Origin: Holophagae bacterium
Lineage (GTDB): Bacteria > Acidobacteriota > Holophagae > Acanthopleuribacterales > Acanthopleuribacteraceae
NCBI GenBank assembly: GCA_030429565.1
Contig: JAUIFE010000001.1
Location: 1,240,001 to 1,304,000 of the forward strand
Reading direction: 5' to 3'
DNA length: 64,000 nucleotides
Part shown: piece after piece, positions 55,724 through 64,000 of the stretch
How positions within the stretch are numbered: position 1 is the stretch's first letter
How the letters are laid out: every line of letters starts with the position of its first letter
Translations under genes and position numbers: made by a program
Notes under the pieces: generated by a model
The model's input: the letters and a program-made list of their open reading frames with translations, nothing else
Databases searched by the model: none
What the model was told of the DNA's origin: nothing

Positions 55724-57097
55724 TCAGGCCTCTTGCCACTGACCGTGAAGACGCCGTGTCATGGCCCCGATTGAACCGGCGCCCAACCCCATCAGCATGT
55801 CGCCTTCCCGGGTGTTTTCCAGTAGAAATTCCGATAAACGTGCGGCGTCGTCAAGATAGCTCACCGCCGGGTGTTTTTGTTGCAACGCTTGGGTAAACGT
55901 TGCCGAATCCACCCCGCTAATCGGCGCTTCGCCGGCCGGGTAAACCGGCAGCACAATCACCTGGTCCGCCTTGCTGAAACAGTTCAAAAAACGATCCCAG
56001 GTATCGCGCAAGCGCGTGTAGCGGTGCGGCTGGAACAGCGCCACCACCGGGCCGTCATAGGCGGCCTTGGCCGCTTCCAGTGTCACCGCAATTTCGGTGG
56101 GGTGGTGGGCGTAATCGTCCATAATCAAGCGACCCTTGGCTTCGCCGACGCGGAAAAAACGCCGGTCGGCCCCGGTAAACTTCTTCAACGACGCGCGAAT
56201 CGAATCAATCGGCAAATCGAGTTCCAAACCGACCGCCACCGCCGCCAGCGAGTTGACGACGTTGTGCAGACCCGGCACCGACAGTTCGATGCGGCCGAGG
56301 TTGGCGCCACGCACCATTAACTCGTAACTCATCGAAAACCCTTCGCCGCGAATGTTGGCGGCCGATAACTCGGCGTCGCCGTGCAAACCATAGGTCAGCA
56401 GTGGGCGGGTGACGCGCGGCAACAGGCGATTGAGGCGTTCGTCGTCTTTGCAGGCGACAACCAGGCCGTAAAACGGGACCTTGTTCATAAAAGCCAAAAA
56501 GGTTTCGGCGATTTCTTCCATGCCGCCTTTGTAGTGTTCTAAGTGTTCCTCGTCGAGGTTGGTGACGATACTGATCGTTGGCGACAAACGCATAAAACTG
56601 CCGTCGGACTCGTCGGCCTCGGCCAAAATCAGCTCGCCCTTCCCGTGGCGCGCATTGGAATTAAACTTGTTGAGGCGCCCGCCGATGACCACCGTTGGGT
56701 CCAAATCAGAATCGCCCAAAATATGCGCCAGCATGCTGGTCGTCGTCGTTTTACCGTGGGCGCCGGCCACGGCAATGCCGTATTTCATGCGCATGATTTC
56801 GGCCAGCATCTCGGCGCGCGGGATGATGGGAATGTTGCGGTAGCGGGCGGCAATCAGCTCGGGGTTGTCTCGTTTAATCGCACTGGAAACCACCACCACT
56901 TCGCGGCCGACAATGTGCTGCGGGTCGTGACCGATAAACACCTCGGCACCCAACTGTTGTAAACGGTCGGTCGTGTCCGAACGACGCATGTCGGATCCGC
57001 TGACGGTGTACCCGGACGATAGCAAAATTTCGGCGATGCCGGACATGCCGCTGCCGCCGATGCCGACGAAGTGAATGGCTTTAATTTTACGAAACAT
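55724..57097 (-). CDS. murC: UDP-N-acetylmuramate-L-alanine ligase
   Basis: 457 residues, usual length. Adds L-alanine to UDP-MurNAc using ATP. The N-terminal UDP-binding loop is GIGGSGMSGIAEIL (about 12-25), the ATP loop GAHGKTTTTSMLAHIL (about 107-122), with a later DEEHLEHY segment and DDYAHHPTEI near 320, the C-terminal domain signature. The start overlaps the end of murG by 11 bases, a sign of coupled translation. Confidence 0.97.
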   Translation of the reverse strand: MFRKIKAIHFVGIGGSGMSGIAEILLSSGYTVSGSDMRRSDTTDRLQQLGAEVFIGHDPQHIVGREVVVVSSAIKRDNPELIAARYRNIPIIPRAEMLAEIMRMKYGIAVAGAHGKTTTTSMLAHILGDSDLDPTVVIGGRLNKFNSNARHGKGELILAEADESDGSFMRLSPTISIVTNLDEEHLEHYKGGMEEIAETFLAFMNKVPFYGLVVACKDDERLNRLLPRVTRPLLTYGLHGDAELSAANIRGEGFSMSYELMVRGANLGRIELSVPGLHNVVNSLAAVAVGLELDLPIDSIRASLKKFTGADRRFFRVGEAKGRLIMDDYAHHPTEIAVTLEAAKAAYDGPVVALFQPHRYTRLRDTWDRFLNCFSKADQVIVLPVYPAGEAPISGVDSATFTQALQQKHPAVSYLDDAARLSEFLLENTREGDMLMGLGAGSIGAMTRRLHGQWQEA

Positions 57098-58196
57098 GAG
57101 CTTGTTGCTCCTTGAGAATGTCTTGCACGGGTCGACGCTGTTGCAGTTGCAAAACCAAATGCGCCACCCGTTCGGCGCTGTTGGGTTGGTTTTGCGGATA
57201 GGCCGACACCATATCTTGTAATTTGGCCGGATCGCCGAGCAGCGATTGCAGCAGCGGTTCCAAATCGTCTAAAGCGGCTTCGGGCACCAGCTCAGCCGCA
57301 CCCAGGGCCACGAGACTTTTGGCGTTGAAGGTTTGGTGATCGTGGGTCGCGGCCGGAAACGGAATCAAGACGGCCGGGACACGCACCAATTTGAGTTCGC
57401 CGATCGTCGAAGCGCCGGAGCGGCAAACGACCAAGCGCACATCATCCATTAATTGACTCAGATCTTCAATAAAAGAAACCACCCGCACCGGAAATGGCGC
57501 ATCGCGGTACAAAGCCTCAACCTCGGCGACAAACTTGCGGCCGCACTGGTGCACCACCTCGAGATTCATGTCGGGCTGAATGACCCGCTGCAGGACCGCC
57601 GGCAAATGTTGGTTCAGCGCCCGCGCCCCTTGGCTGCCGCCCAATACCAACAACAGCGGCCGTTTGCGTGACCAGGGTTTGCCCGCTGCGAAGTCGCGCC
57701 GCACCGGGTTGCCGGTCACCACGGTGGCGCAGGCCAAATGGGCACCGGCCTCTTCGAAACCCAAGCAGGCCAATTGCGCCACCTTGGCGCACAGGCGATT
57801 GGCCAGACCAGGATAGGCGTTTTGTTCTTGTATGAGGGTGGGAATACGCAACATGGCCGCCGTCCACAACAACGGTGCCGAAGCATAACCGCCGACGCCA
57901 ATAACCACCTTGGGGCGAAAGCGCATCAGGTACAGCAAGCTGAGCAAGAAACTGGCGGGAATCCGCCAAATCATGGCCGCTTTTTTTAGCAGACTTTTGC
58001 CCAACAAGCCGCGAATCGGCAAGGTCAACAACCGTTCGCCGGCGTCCGGAATCAGACTGGTTTCCATGCCGTAATGGGTGCCGACAAACAGGATACGGGC
58101 GTCGGGTACTTCATCGCGCAGCGCTTGGCCAATCGCCAACGCCGGGAAAATATGCCCACCGGTGCCGCCACCGGCAATCATGTAAGTGGTCGTCAT
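57087..58196 (-). CDS. murG: MurG N-acetylglucosaminyltransferase
   Basis: 369 residues. Transfers GlcNAc from UDP-GlcNAc to lipid I, giving lipid II at the inner face of the membrane. The N-terminal acceptor-binding loop GGGTGGHIFPALAIG is at 8-22. LVLGGSQGARALN near 188 and the CRSGASTIGEL and PFPAATHDHQ segments (about 260-300) bind the donor. A short hydrophobic patch (about 70-90) could touch the membrane. The start overlaps the ftsW stop by four bases (ATGA). Confidence 0.97.
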   Translation of the reverse strand: MTTTYMIAGGGTGGHIFPALAIGQALRDEVPDARILFVGTHYGMETSLIPDAGERLLTLPIRGLLGKSLLKKAAMIWRIPASFLLSLLYLMRFRPKVVIGVGGYASAPLLWTAAMLRIPTLIQEQNAYPGLANRLCAKVAQLACLGFEEAGAHLACATVVTGNPVRRDFAAGKPWSRKRPLLLVLGGSQGARALNQHLPAVLQRVIQPDMNLEVVHQCGRKFVAEVEALYRDAPFPVRVVSFIEDLSQLMDDVRLVVCRSGASTIGELKLVRVPAVLIPFPAATHDHQTFNAKSLVALGAAELVPEAALDDLEPLLQSLLGDPAKLQDMVSAYPQNQPNSAERVAHLVLQLQQRRPVQDILKEQQAHVS

Positions 58197-59296
58197 ACCG
58201 CCACCCGGTTATCAATCACGCGGAAACGGCTGATATTCAACAAAATGCCACAAATCCCCAGCATCAAAATGAGCGAGGTTCCGCCCGCGCTCATAAAGGG
58301 CAAAGTGATCCCTTTGTTGGGAAAGAGGGCCAGGGTAATCGATATGTTCATAAGCGCTTGGGTGGTAATCAACAGCAACAATCCCGCACCGAGAATTTGC
58401 GAATGGGGCGAATCGACCCGTCTGAGCACGTGTAAACCCCGCAGGAGAAAGGCAAAGAAACACACCAACACACTCAGGGTGCCCAAGAACCCAAATTCCT
58501 CGCCGAGCGTGGCGTAGATAAAGTCGGTGTGCGGTTCGGGCAGGTAATACAGCTTCTGTTTGCCCTGCCCCAGCCCCAAACCACTTAAGCCACCGGAACC
58601 AATCGCAATCTTGGCCTGCCGGTTTTGGTAGTGCTCGTTGTAAATAAAATCGGTAATTCGCTTGAAACGGTAGCCTTTGGTCAACACAAGGCCGACGATC
58701 ATCGGCAGCAATAAAAGGCCGCCGATCATGAGGAATTTCTTGGGAATCCCCGCCAAAAACAACATCAACCCAACGATGAAGATGATGATCATGGTGGTGC
58801 CGAAATCCGGCTGAATGAGGATCAGACCGCAGAATAGCCCGACAATGAGAAAAATCGGCACCAAACGCCGCTGCCAAAGCTTGGGCCCTTCAAACTGGGC
58901 CGTGCCAAAGGCCGCCACCACCATGATCGCCAGGAGTTTGGCGAGGTCGGAAGGTTGGAAGCCGAAGCGCCCGATGTAAAACCAACGGGTCGCGCCGTTG
59001 GCGGCCGACTGGAATTTAACCGCAATTAACAGCACGGTCACCAACACCACGCCGGTTAACAGGATCGATTTGCGGCGATACACTTTGTGCGGTACCACAA
59101 AACCAAGCGCAAAGGCGGCCAGACCCATGATCATGGCCACGAATTGTTTGAAGAAAATCACCCCGGAATCGTTGTAAAGCTCCCGCGATTGGATGCCCGA
59201 CGCCGAATACACCATCACCATGCCGAAACCGAGTAAAACGGCGACGGGGATCATCAGCAAAAGATCGGGTTTTTTGGGTTTGACCGCGGACTGCAT
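58193..59296 (-). CDS. ftsW: FtsW, SEDS-family peptidoglycan glycosyltransferase
   Basis: 367 residues with ten hydrophobic helices, the SEDS layout. AAGGAG precedes the ATG. Signature segments are MVMVYSASG (about 26-34), LIQPDFGTTMIIIF near 177-190 (the Asp region in the catalytic loop) and PEPHTDFIYATLGEEFGFLG (about 260-280), which includes the conserved region before helix 8. It polymerises lipid II into glycan strands at the septum with a class B PBP. Position in the dcw cluster between murD and murG supports FtsW rather than RodA. Confidence 0.95.
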   Translation of the reverse strand: MQSAVKPKKPDLLLMIPVAVLLGFGMVMVYSASGIQSRELYNDSGVIFFKQFVAMIMGLAAFALGFVVPHKVYRRKSILLTGVVLVTVLLIAVKFQSAANGATRWFYIGRFGFQPSDLAKLLAIMVVAAFGTAQFEGPKLWQRRLVPIFLIVGLFCGLILIQPDFGTTMIIIFIVGLMLFLAGIPKKFLMIGGLLLLPMIVGLVLTKGYRFKRITDFIYNEHYQNRQAKIAIGSGGLSGLGLGQGKQKLYYLPEPHTDFIYATLGEEFGFLGTLSVLVCFFAFLLRGLHVLRRVDSPHSQILGAGLLLLITTQALMNISITLALFPNKGITLPFMSAGGTSLILMLGICGILLNISRFRVIDNRVAV

Positions 59297-59311
59297 CAGG
59301 ACTCCTTACCT

Positions 59312-60607
59312 TCAGCGCGATTCGCGCGAGCCGGCCACGGCTTCGGCGAACAATTGTTTGAACCGGTCGCCGCGATGGGCGAAACTCTGGAACTGATCGA
59401 AGGACGCACACGCGGGCGACAACAACACCACCTCACCCGGCTGCGCCAACCGATGCGCCTCAAAACAAGCCGCGTCGAAGGCGTCAACCCGCACCGGGTT
59501 GAACCGGGCCAAGTCGGCACAAATCTTCGGGGCCGTCTCACCGTAAGCGACAATGTGTTGCGGAGGATTTTGTGCAAGTTTCAAGCCGTCGAAGCGCTCG
59601 CCTTTATCGCTACCACCCAAGATCAACACGTACTTGCCCGCTTGGGCGTCGATCCCGGCTTGAGCGGCGTGAACGTTGGTCGCCTTCGAATCGTTAATCC
59701 ACAGACGCTCTTCCCAGTGACCCAACCGCTCCATGCGATGCGTCAAGCCCTCGAAAGAAGCCAACCCGGCGCGAATCGCCTCGGCACGAAGCCCCAGCTC
59801 GCGCACCACGGCACAGGCAAATAAAGCGTTGTTGCGATTGGGGCCGGCCAACAACGGGTTGAGATTGTAGGCAAAGTAACCCAAGCCGGTTAAGCGCAAG
59901 GCGTGATCGGTCAAGGTATCGTCGCGATTGGGCAGCGCTAGGCGCCGCGCCTCACCTGGCAAGTTTTCGAGCAATTCCGCCGGTGCCAGCGCCACGTGCG
60001 CGCTGTTCTGACGCGCGAACAGTTGTTCCTTGGCCGCGCGGTAGGTGGCTAAGTCGCCATGGCGGTCCAGGTGATCGGCGACCACATTCAGCAACACACC
60101 GATATGCGGCTGGAATTCCTTCACGTGCTCGAGCTGGAACGACGACACTTCAATCACGTAGACCACGTCGTCGCGGTCGTCGACAATTGCGGCGAAAGCC
60201 GTGCCGATGTTACCGCCCAGGCGCACCTCGCGACCGCCGGCCGCCAACAAGTGGGCGATCATACTCACCGTCGTCGATTTGCCGTTGGAACCGGTAACCG
60301 CCACAATCGTGCCACGACAGCGTCGATAGGCAAATTCCAATTCAGAAATGACCGGGACCCCGGCAGCCTGCGCCGCCACAATCAGTGGATGGGTCAAGGC
60401 CAAACCCGGCGACACCACCACCTCTTCCAACGCCGACCAATCGACCGCCGTCGCATCGTGCCAATGGCGCCGACCGGCCGCCGCCGCCCCGCTGGGCACG
60501 GTTTCGGCTCGATCATCATAGGTTTCAAACGTTCGTTGTTCCGCCACGAGTTTTTCGGCCACCGCCAACCCGCTGCGCCCTAAACCCGCGACCAAAATTG
60601 CCGCCAT
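59312..60607 (-). CDS. murD: UDP-N-acetylmuramoyl-L-alanine-D-glutamate ligase
   Basis: 431 residues. Adds D-glutamate to UDP-MurNAc-L-Ala. N-terminal LVAGLGRSGLAVAEKL, ATP loop VTGSNGKSTTVSMIAHLL (about 105-122), then VLLNVVADHLDRHG, which is the Mg-binding His region, and INDSKATNVHAAQAGID near 300, the family's C-terminal signature. It lies 12 bases after mraY and 15 before ftsW. Confidence 0.97.
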   Translation of the reverse strand: MAAILVAGLGRSGLAVAEKLVAEQRTFETYDDRAETVPSGAAAAGRRHWHDATAVDWSALEEVVVSPGLALTHPLIVAAQAAGVPVISELEFAYRRCRGTIVAVTGSNGKSTTVSMIAHLLAAGGREVRLGGNIGTAFAAIVDDRDDVVYVIEVSSFQLEHVKEFQPHIGVLLNVVADHLDRHGDLATYRAAKEQLFARQNSAHVALAPAELLENLPGEARRLALPNRDDTLTDHALRLTGLGYFAYNLNPLLAGPNRNNALFACAVVRELGLRAEAIRAGLASFEGLTHRMERLGHWEERLWINDSKATNVHAAQAGIDAQAGKYVLILGGSDKGERFDGLKLAQNPPQHIVAYGETAPKICADLARFNPVRVDAFDAACFEAHRLAQPGEVVLLSPACASFDQFQSFAHRGDRFKQLFAEAVAGSRESR

Positions 60608-60619
60608 GAGGCACCGTCC

Positions 60620-61705
60620 TTATCGCAACTTCAACGTGCTGAGCGCCAGGATGGCGAACAAAATCGACACCATCCAAAAACGCACGATCACCTTCGATTC
60701 GTGCCAGCCTTTGAGCTCAAAGTGGTGGTGAATCGGCGACATCAAAAAAATCCGTTTCTTGCGCCACTTGTAACTGGCAACCTGGAGAATCACCGACAGC
60801 GCCTCAATCACAAACAACCCGCCGACCAGCACCAACAACACCGAATGGGTCGTCAACAAGGCCATGGTGCCGAGGGCGCCCCCCAATGAAAGCGCACCGG
60901 TATCGCCCATAAACACGTCGGCCGGGTGCGCGTTGTGCCACAGGAAACCCATACAGGCACCGGCCATGGCCGCACCGTACACGACCAACTCACCGGTGAG
61001 CGGGACGTGCGGAATGGCCAGGTAATTGGCCATGGTGATATGGCTGGTGAGATAAGCAATGATGGTATAGGTGGAAAAAGCCACACCAGAGGCACCAATC
61101 GCCAGCCCGTCCAAACCGTCGGTGAGGTTCACCGCATTGGACGCGCCCAACAAAACAATGAGGGCGAAGGGCAAAAACAGCCATTGCAAATCGGGATGGA
61201 AGTGTTTGAAAAAGGGCACGTAAAGTTCGGTCGTAAAGCCGCCCCACATCGACAGATACAGCATGCCGAGTGCGACCCCCGCGCCAACCAGGCTAAGGAG
61301 CGCGAACTTGCGTTTGGCAGTCAAGCCTAAGTTCCTTTTTTTGAGAACTTTCGAGGTATCATCAATGGCGCCAACAGCACCAAAGCCAATGGTCGCCAAG
61401 ATTTGGATCCAAATCATGGGGTTGGCGAGGTTGGCCCACAGCAAGGTGCTCAGTAGCACCGCCGTCAAAATCAACACCCCACCCATCGTCGGCGTGCCCG
61501 CCTTTTTTTGGTGGCTTTGCGGCCCTTCCTCGCGAATTTCTTGGCCAATACTCAAGGCGCGCAGTTGGCGAATCACCATCGGACCCAACAGCAAACACAG
61601 CAGGAACGCGGACGAGCCGGCCAAGGCCGAACGGACCGTGATGTACCTGAAAAAATTGGCAATACTTAAAGTGTCGGCGTAGGGTGCCAACAAATAAAAC
61701 AACAT
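60620..61705 (-). CDS. mraY: Phospho-N-acetylmuramoyl-pentapeptide transferase
   Basis: 361 residues with ten hydrophobic helices, the normal MraY size. Moves phospho-MurNAc-pentapeptide to undecaprenyl phosphate, making lipid I. Conserved cytoplasmic motifs are present: KKAGTPTMGG (about 67-76), DDTSKVLKKRNLGLTAKRKF (about 115-134), NAVNLTDGLDGLA near 190 with the catalytic Asp residues, and MGDTGALSLGG plus SPIHHHFELKGW near the end (His triple). Confidence 0.98.
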   Translation of the reverse strand: MLFYLLAPYADTLSIANFFRYITVRSALAGSSAFLLCLLLGPMVIRQLRALSIGQEIREEGPQSHQKKAGTPTMGGVLILTAVLLSTLLWANLANPMIWIQILATIGFGAVGAIDDTSKVLKKRNLGLTAKRKFALLSLVGAGVALGMLYLSMWGGFTTELYVPFFKHFHPDLQWLFLPFALIVLLGASNAVNLTDGLDGLAIGASGVAFSTYTIIAYLTSHITMANYLAIPHVPLTGELVVYGAAMAGACMGFLWHNAHPADVFMGDTGALSLGGALGTMALLTTHSVLLVLVGGLFVIEALSVILQVASYKWRKKRIFLMSPIHHHFELKGWHESKVIVRFWMVSILFAILALSTLKLR

Positions 61706-61723
61706 CGAGGACTTCCTTGTCTG

Positions 61724-63154
61724 TTAGGCGAGTTTGGCGGTCAGCGCTTGGACGAACCGTTCGAGGCGAATGCTACGGCTGGCCTTACACCAAATGCGCG
61801 CCCCTTCCGGTACCGGTCCACTCATGGCCGCCGCGGCCTCGTTGACCGAAGCGAAGTATTCGATTTGCGTGTCGCTTTTGGCCTTTTCTCGAAGGCCTTC
61901 GTAGGTGCGCTCGACGAGGTCGCCGACCAGGGTAATGCGGTCAAAGCCGTAGCCGGCCAAGCGCCGACCCAGCGCCAAGTGGATTTGTTCTTCTTCGGGA
62001 CCCAATTCGAGCATGTCGCCCAAAACCAGCCAACGGAAGTAACGCGGTGAAAGCGGCGCGAACGAACGCAAAACCTGTTCGACCGCGTAGGGGTTGGCGT
62101 TGTAAGAATCGTCGACAATGAGGATATCGCCCTCAAACGCCAAAAGTTTGCAGCGCTGATCGCTGGGTTTGATATAACGCAAAGCCGCAACTAAATCGGA
62201 GCCGGACACGCCCAACGCCAAACCGACGGCGCAGGCGGCCAAGGCATTTTGCACGTTAAAGCGACCGACCATTGGCAGGTTCAGCATTTGGTGTTTGCCT
62301 TTGCCGAACTCCACCATAAACGGCGTGCTGTCCCAATCGGAAAAAGGTTCGATGCGTGCGCGCACGTCGGCCCGCGGGTCGAGAATCCCGTAAGAGAAAC
62401 GGCGCCCGGCGTAGGTATTGCAGCGTTTGGCAACGCGCGGATCGTCGGCGTTAAAAATCAGCAAACCGCCTTCGTCCAAGCCTTCCATCAGCTCGGCCTT
62501 GGCGTTGACAATGCCCTCAATATTCTCGAAGTTGGCGAGGTGCACCGGTTGGACCGCCGTCCATAAAGCAACTTGCGGTTTGGCAATGGCCGCCAGTTGC
62601 GCAATTTCGCCGGCGGTCGACATGCCCATCTCGGCCACCATCCACTCGTCGTCTTCGCGCAGTTTGAGCAGTTCGATCGGCAAGCCAATCGTCGAATTGT
62701 AATTGCCGCTACTTTTGCGGGTACGCCAGTTGGTGTTGAGGATCGCCGTCAAAATCTCTTTGGTGGTGGTTTTGCCCACACTGCCGGTGATGCCGACTAC
62801 TTTCGCTTTCATCGCGCGGCGATGGCAGGCCGCCAGGTAACCCAGCGCGCGAATCGTATCCTCGACCACAATGCACTGTTGCCGCTGTTCGATGCCTTCC
62901 GTGTGGGTCACCAAACAAGCCACCGCACCGCGTTTCATCGCCTCGTCACAAAATTGGTGGCCGTCGACACGGCGGCCCTTTATCGCCACGTAAATTTCAC
63001 CAGGCTGAACCGTACGGCTGTCAATCGTGAAACCGGAAACCGCGACGTCTTCGGTGCAGCCGTGCTCGCGCGGCTGCAAAATGCGGATAACGTCGGTCAG
63101 GCGTTCCACCGCCATCGCCGGTGCGTTTTGAAAAGAATACGGGACCTCACTCAT
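61724..63154 (-). CDS. murF: UDP-N-acetylmuramoyl-tripeptide-D-alanyl-D-alanine ligase
   Basis: 476 residues from ATG 63154, which follows AGGAGAGG; the open frame further upstream overlaps murE and is not used. It adds the D-Ala-D-Ala dipeptide. The N-terminal domain has SGFTIDSRTVQPGEIYVA (about 38-55), the ATP loop is ITGSVGKTTTKEIL (about 120-133), then KSSGNYNSTIGLP, and LIVDDSYNANPYAVEQ near 360 is the typical MurF signature. It begins 10 bases after the murE stop. Confidence 0.97.
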   Translation of the reverse strand: MSEVPYSFQNAPAMAVERLTDVIRILQPREHGCTEDVAVSGFTIDSRTVQPGEIYVAIKGRRVDGHQFCDEAMKRGAVACLVTHTEGIEQRQQCIVVEDTIRALGYLAACHRRAMKAKVVGITGSVGKTTTKEILTAILNTNWRTRKSSGNYNSTIGLPIELLKLREDDEWMVAEMGMSTAGEIAQLAAIAKPQVALWTAVQPVHLANFENIEGIVNAKAELMEGLDEGGLLIFNADDPRVAKRCNTYAGRRFSYGILDPRADVRARIEPFSDWDSTPFMVEFGKGKHQMLNLPMVGRFNVQNALAACAVGLALGVSGSDLVAALRYIKPSDQRCKLLAFEGDILIVDDSYNANPYAVEQVLRSFAPLSPRYFRWLVLGDMLELGPEEEQIHLALGRRLAGYGFDRITLVGDLVERTYEGLREKAKSDTQIEYFASVNEAAAAMSGPVPEGARIWCKASRSIRLERFVQALTAKLA

Positions 63155-63164
63155 GGACCTCTCC

Positions 63165-64000
63165 TCATTGATCCCCGGCGCTCGCGGGTTTGGCCGGAAA
63201 ACGCTGTCGAATAAAGCCAAGAGCCACTTCCCAGTCGTTAAACGGGTAGTGGCGACCGTGAATTTCCTGAGTTGTTTCGTGTCCCTTGCCGGCGATGACA
63301 ATCAAATCGCCGTGTTCGGCCATTTGAACGGCGGCGTGAATCGCCTGGCGACGATCCACTTGACGGATGAAGCCGGGGCCGAGCGGGCGTTTGATCCCTT
63401 TTTGCACCATGTCCATAATGACCTCGGGGTCTTCGGTGCGCGGGTTGTCGGTGGTCAAAATCATAATGTCGGAATAACGGCCGGCAACGGCACCCATCTC
63501 GGGCCGTTTGCTGTGGTCGCGATCGCCACCCGCCCCAAACACCGTGATCAAACGTTTCGGATTGGTTTCGGCACAGGCGGAAAGTACACTTTTCAACGCA
63601 TCGGGCGTGTGGGCAAAATCGATGGCGACGCCAAACGGCTGACCCAGGTCCATCAGCTCCAAACGGCCCGGCACGGCGCGAATTTCGCTGGTGGAAGCCG
63701 CGCAATCAGCCAAGCTGATGCCTTCGCACATCGCCACCGCCAGCGCGCAGCAGTAATTGTAAATGTTGTGCAGGCCCATCAATGGAATGCGAAAACGTTC
63801 CTTTTGGCCTTCGTAGTAAATGTCGAATTCGGCACCTTTGATGCCCAGCGACACCACTTCAAAACGCAGGTCGGCGTCCTCGCTGCGACCGTAGCGAATC
63901 GTGTTGCGGCCTTCAGGGACCACGATGCGGTGCGCATAGGTATCGTCCCAGTTGATAATGGCCGTGCCGCCTTTGCGCAGCAGGGAAAAGATGCGGTGTT
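63165..64000 (-). CDS. murE: UDP-N-acetylmuramoyl-tripeptide synthetase MurE, 5' end outside window
   Basis: The C-terminal 278 codons are in the window; the frame stays open to the right edge. It adds the third residue of the stem peptide. The motif TTDNPRTEDP is present; DNPR is the signature for meso-diaminopimelate as the added amino acid, where Lys-adding enzymes differ. Other family features are VFGAGGDRDHSKRPEMG and IVIAGKGHETTQEI near the end. The ATP-binding loop lies outside the window. It is the first visible gene of the dcw cluster; ftsI, ftsL and mraW/mraZ would be expected further right. Confidence 0.96.
   Translation of the reverse strand, partial: HRIFSLLRKGGTAIINWDDTYAHRIVVPEGRNTIRYGRSEDADLRFEVVSLGIKGAEFDIYYEGQKERFRIPLMGLHNIYNYCCALAVAMCEGISLADCAASTSEIRAVPGRLELMDLGQPFGVAIDFAHTPDALKSVLSACAETNPKRLITVFGAGGDRDHSKRPEMGAVAGRYSDIMILTTDNPRTEDPEVIMDMVQKGIKRPLGPGFIRQVDRRQAIHAAVQMAEHGDLIVIAGKGHETTQEIHGRHYPFNDWEVALGFIRQRFPAKPASAGDQ

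Overview
The window reads as chromosomal DNA from a GC-rich, diderm bacterium, most likely an Acidobacteriota member of the Holophagae/Acanthopleuribacter type. This is inferred from the mix of gene types: an ECF-like sigma factor of the Acidobacteria/Planctomycetes type beside a Ser/Thr kinase with TPRs, a beta-propeller hybrid histidine kinase, very large secreted multi-domain proteins, and a division/cell-wall (dcw) cluster with a meso-DAP-type MurE. No rRNA, tRNA, CRISPR array, prophage or insertion sequence was recognised.

Layout. 1-1528: 5' part of a secreted lipase-like gene (minus strand) cut by the left edge. 1910-3087: selD, itself a selenoprotein with an in-frame TGA and a SECIS-like hairpin, preceded by a 33-residue membrane ORF. 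3199-8382: a 1727-residue hybrid sensor kinase with two kinase modules. 8572-9687: a small unknown gene and a long non-coding stretch ending in a strong terminator, possibly a small RNA. 9688-13641: a tightly coupled four-gene operon (degenerate receiver-DUF342 protein, two exported proteins, YbgC-like thioesterase). 13644-13779: a palindromic, MITE-like element. 15033-18699: two ATPase/permease pairs of an ABC-2 exporter, closed by a strong terminator.

18898-24980 is the most unusual part. Four minus-strand genes encode three DUF697 membrane proteins (one fused to a helix-hairpin-helix-like tail) and a MACPF/perforin-fold protein with four hemopexin repeats. Divergently, pspA sits behind a sigma-54-like promoter and is followed by two small membrane proteins, one PspB-like. 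A pore-former, a DUF697 family and membrane-damage genes side by side suggest a membrane attack/tolerance system; that is inference.

25021-29028 holds a Nudix hydrolase, a MerC-like/FAD oxidoreductase pair behind a perfect palindrome that may be a metalloregulator site, and an S41-type peptidase. 29405-44923 is one gene for a 5172-residue exported protein made of PPC-like, C-type-lectin-like, CARDB, Calx-beta and Ig-like modules; a second secreted protein follows. 46634-50602 is a divergent kinase/sigma-factor pair with a two-tier palindrome between them. 50727-51428 is aat.

51763-64000 (minus strand) is the dcw cluster in the order murE(partial)-murF-mraY-murD-ftsW-murG-murC-ftsQ-ftsA-ftsZ. 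It makes the lipid-linked peptidoglycan precursor and the divisome; murB and ddl are missing from their usual place between murC and ftsQ.
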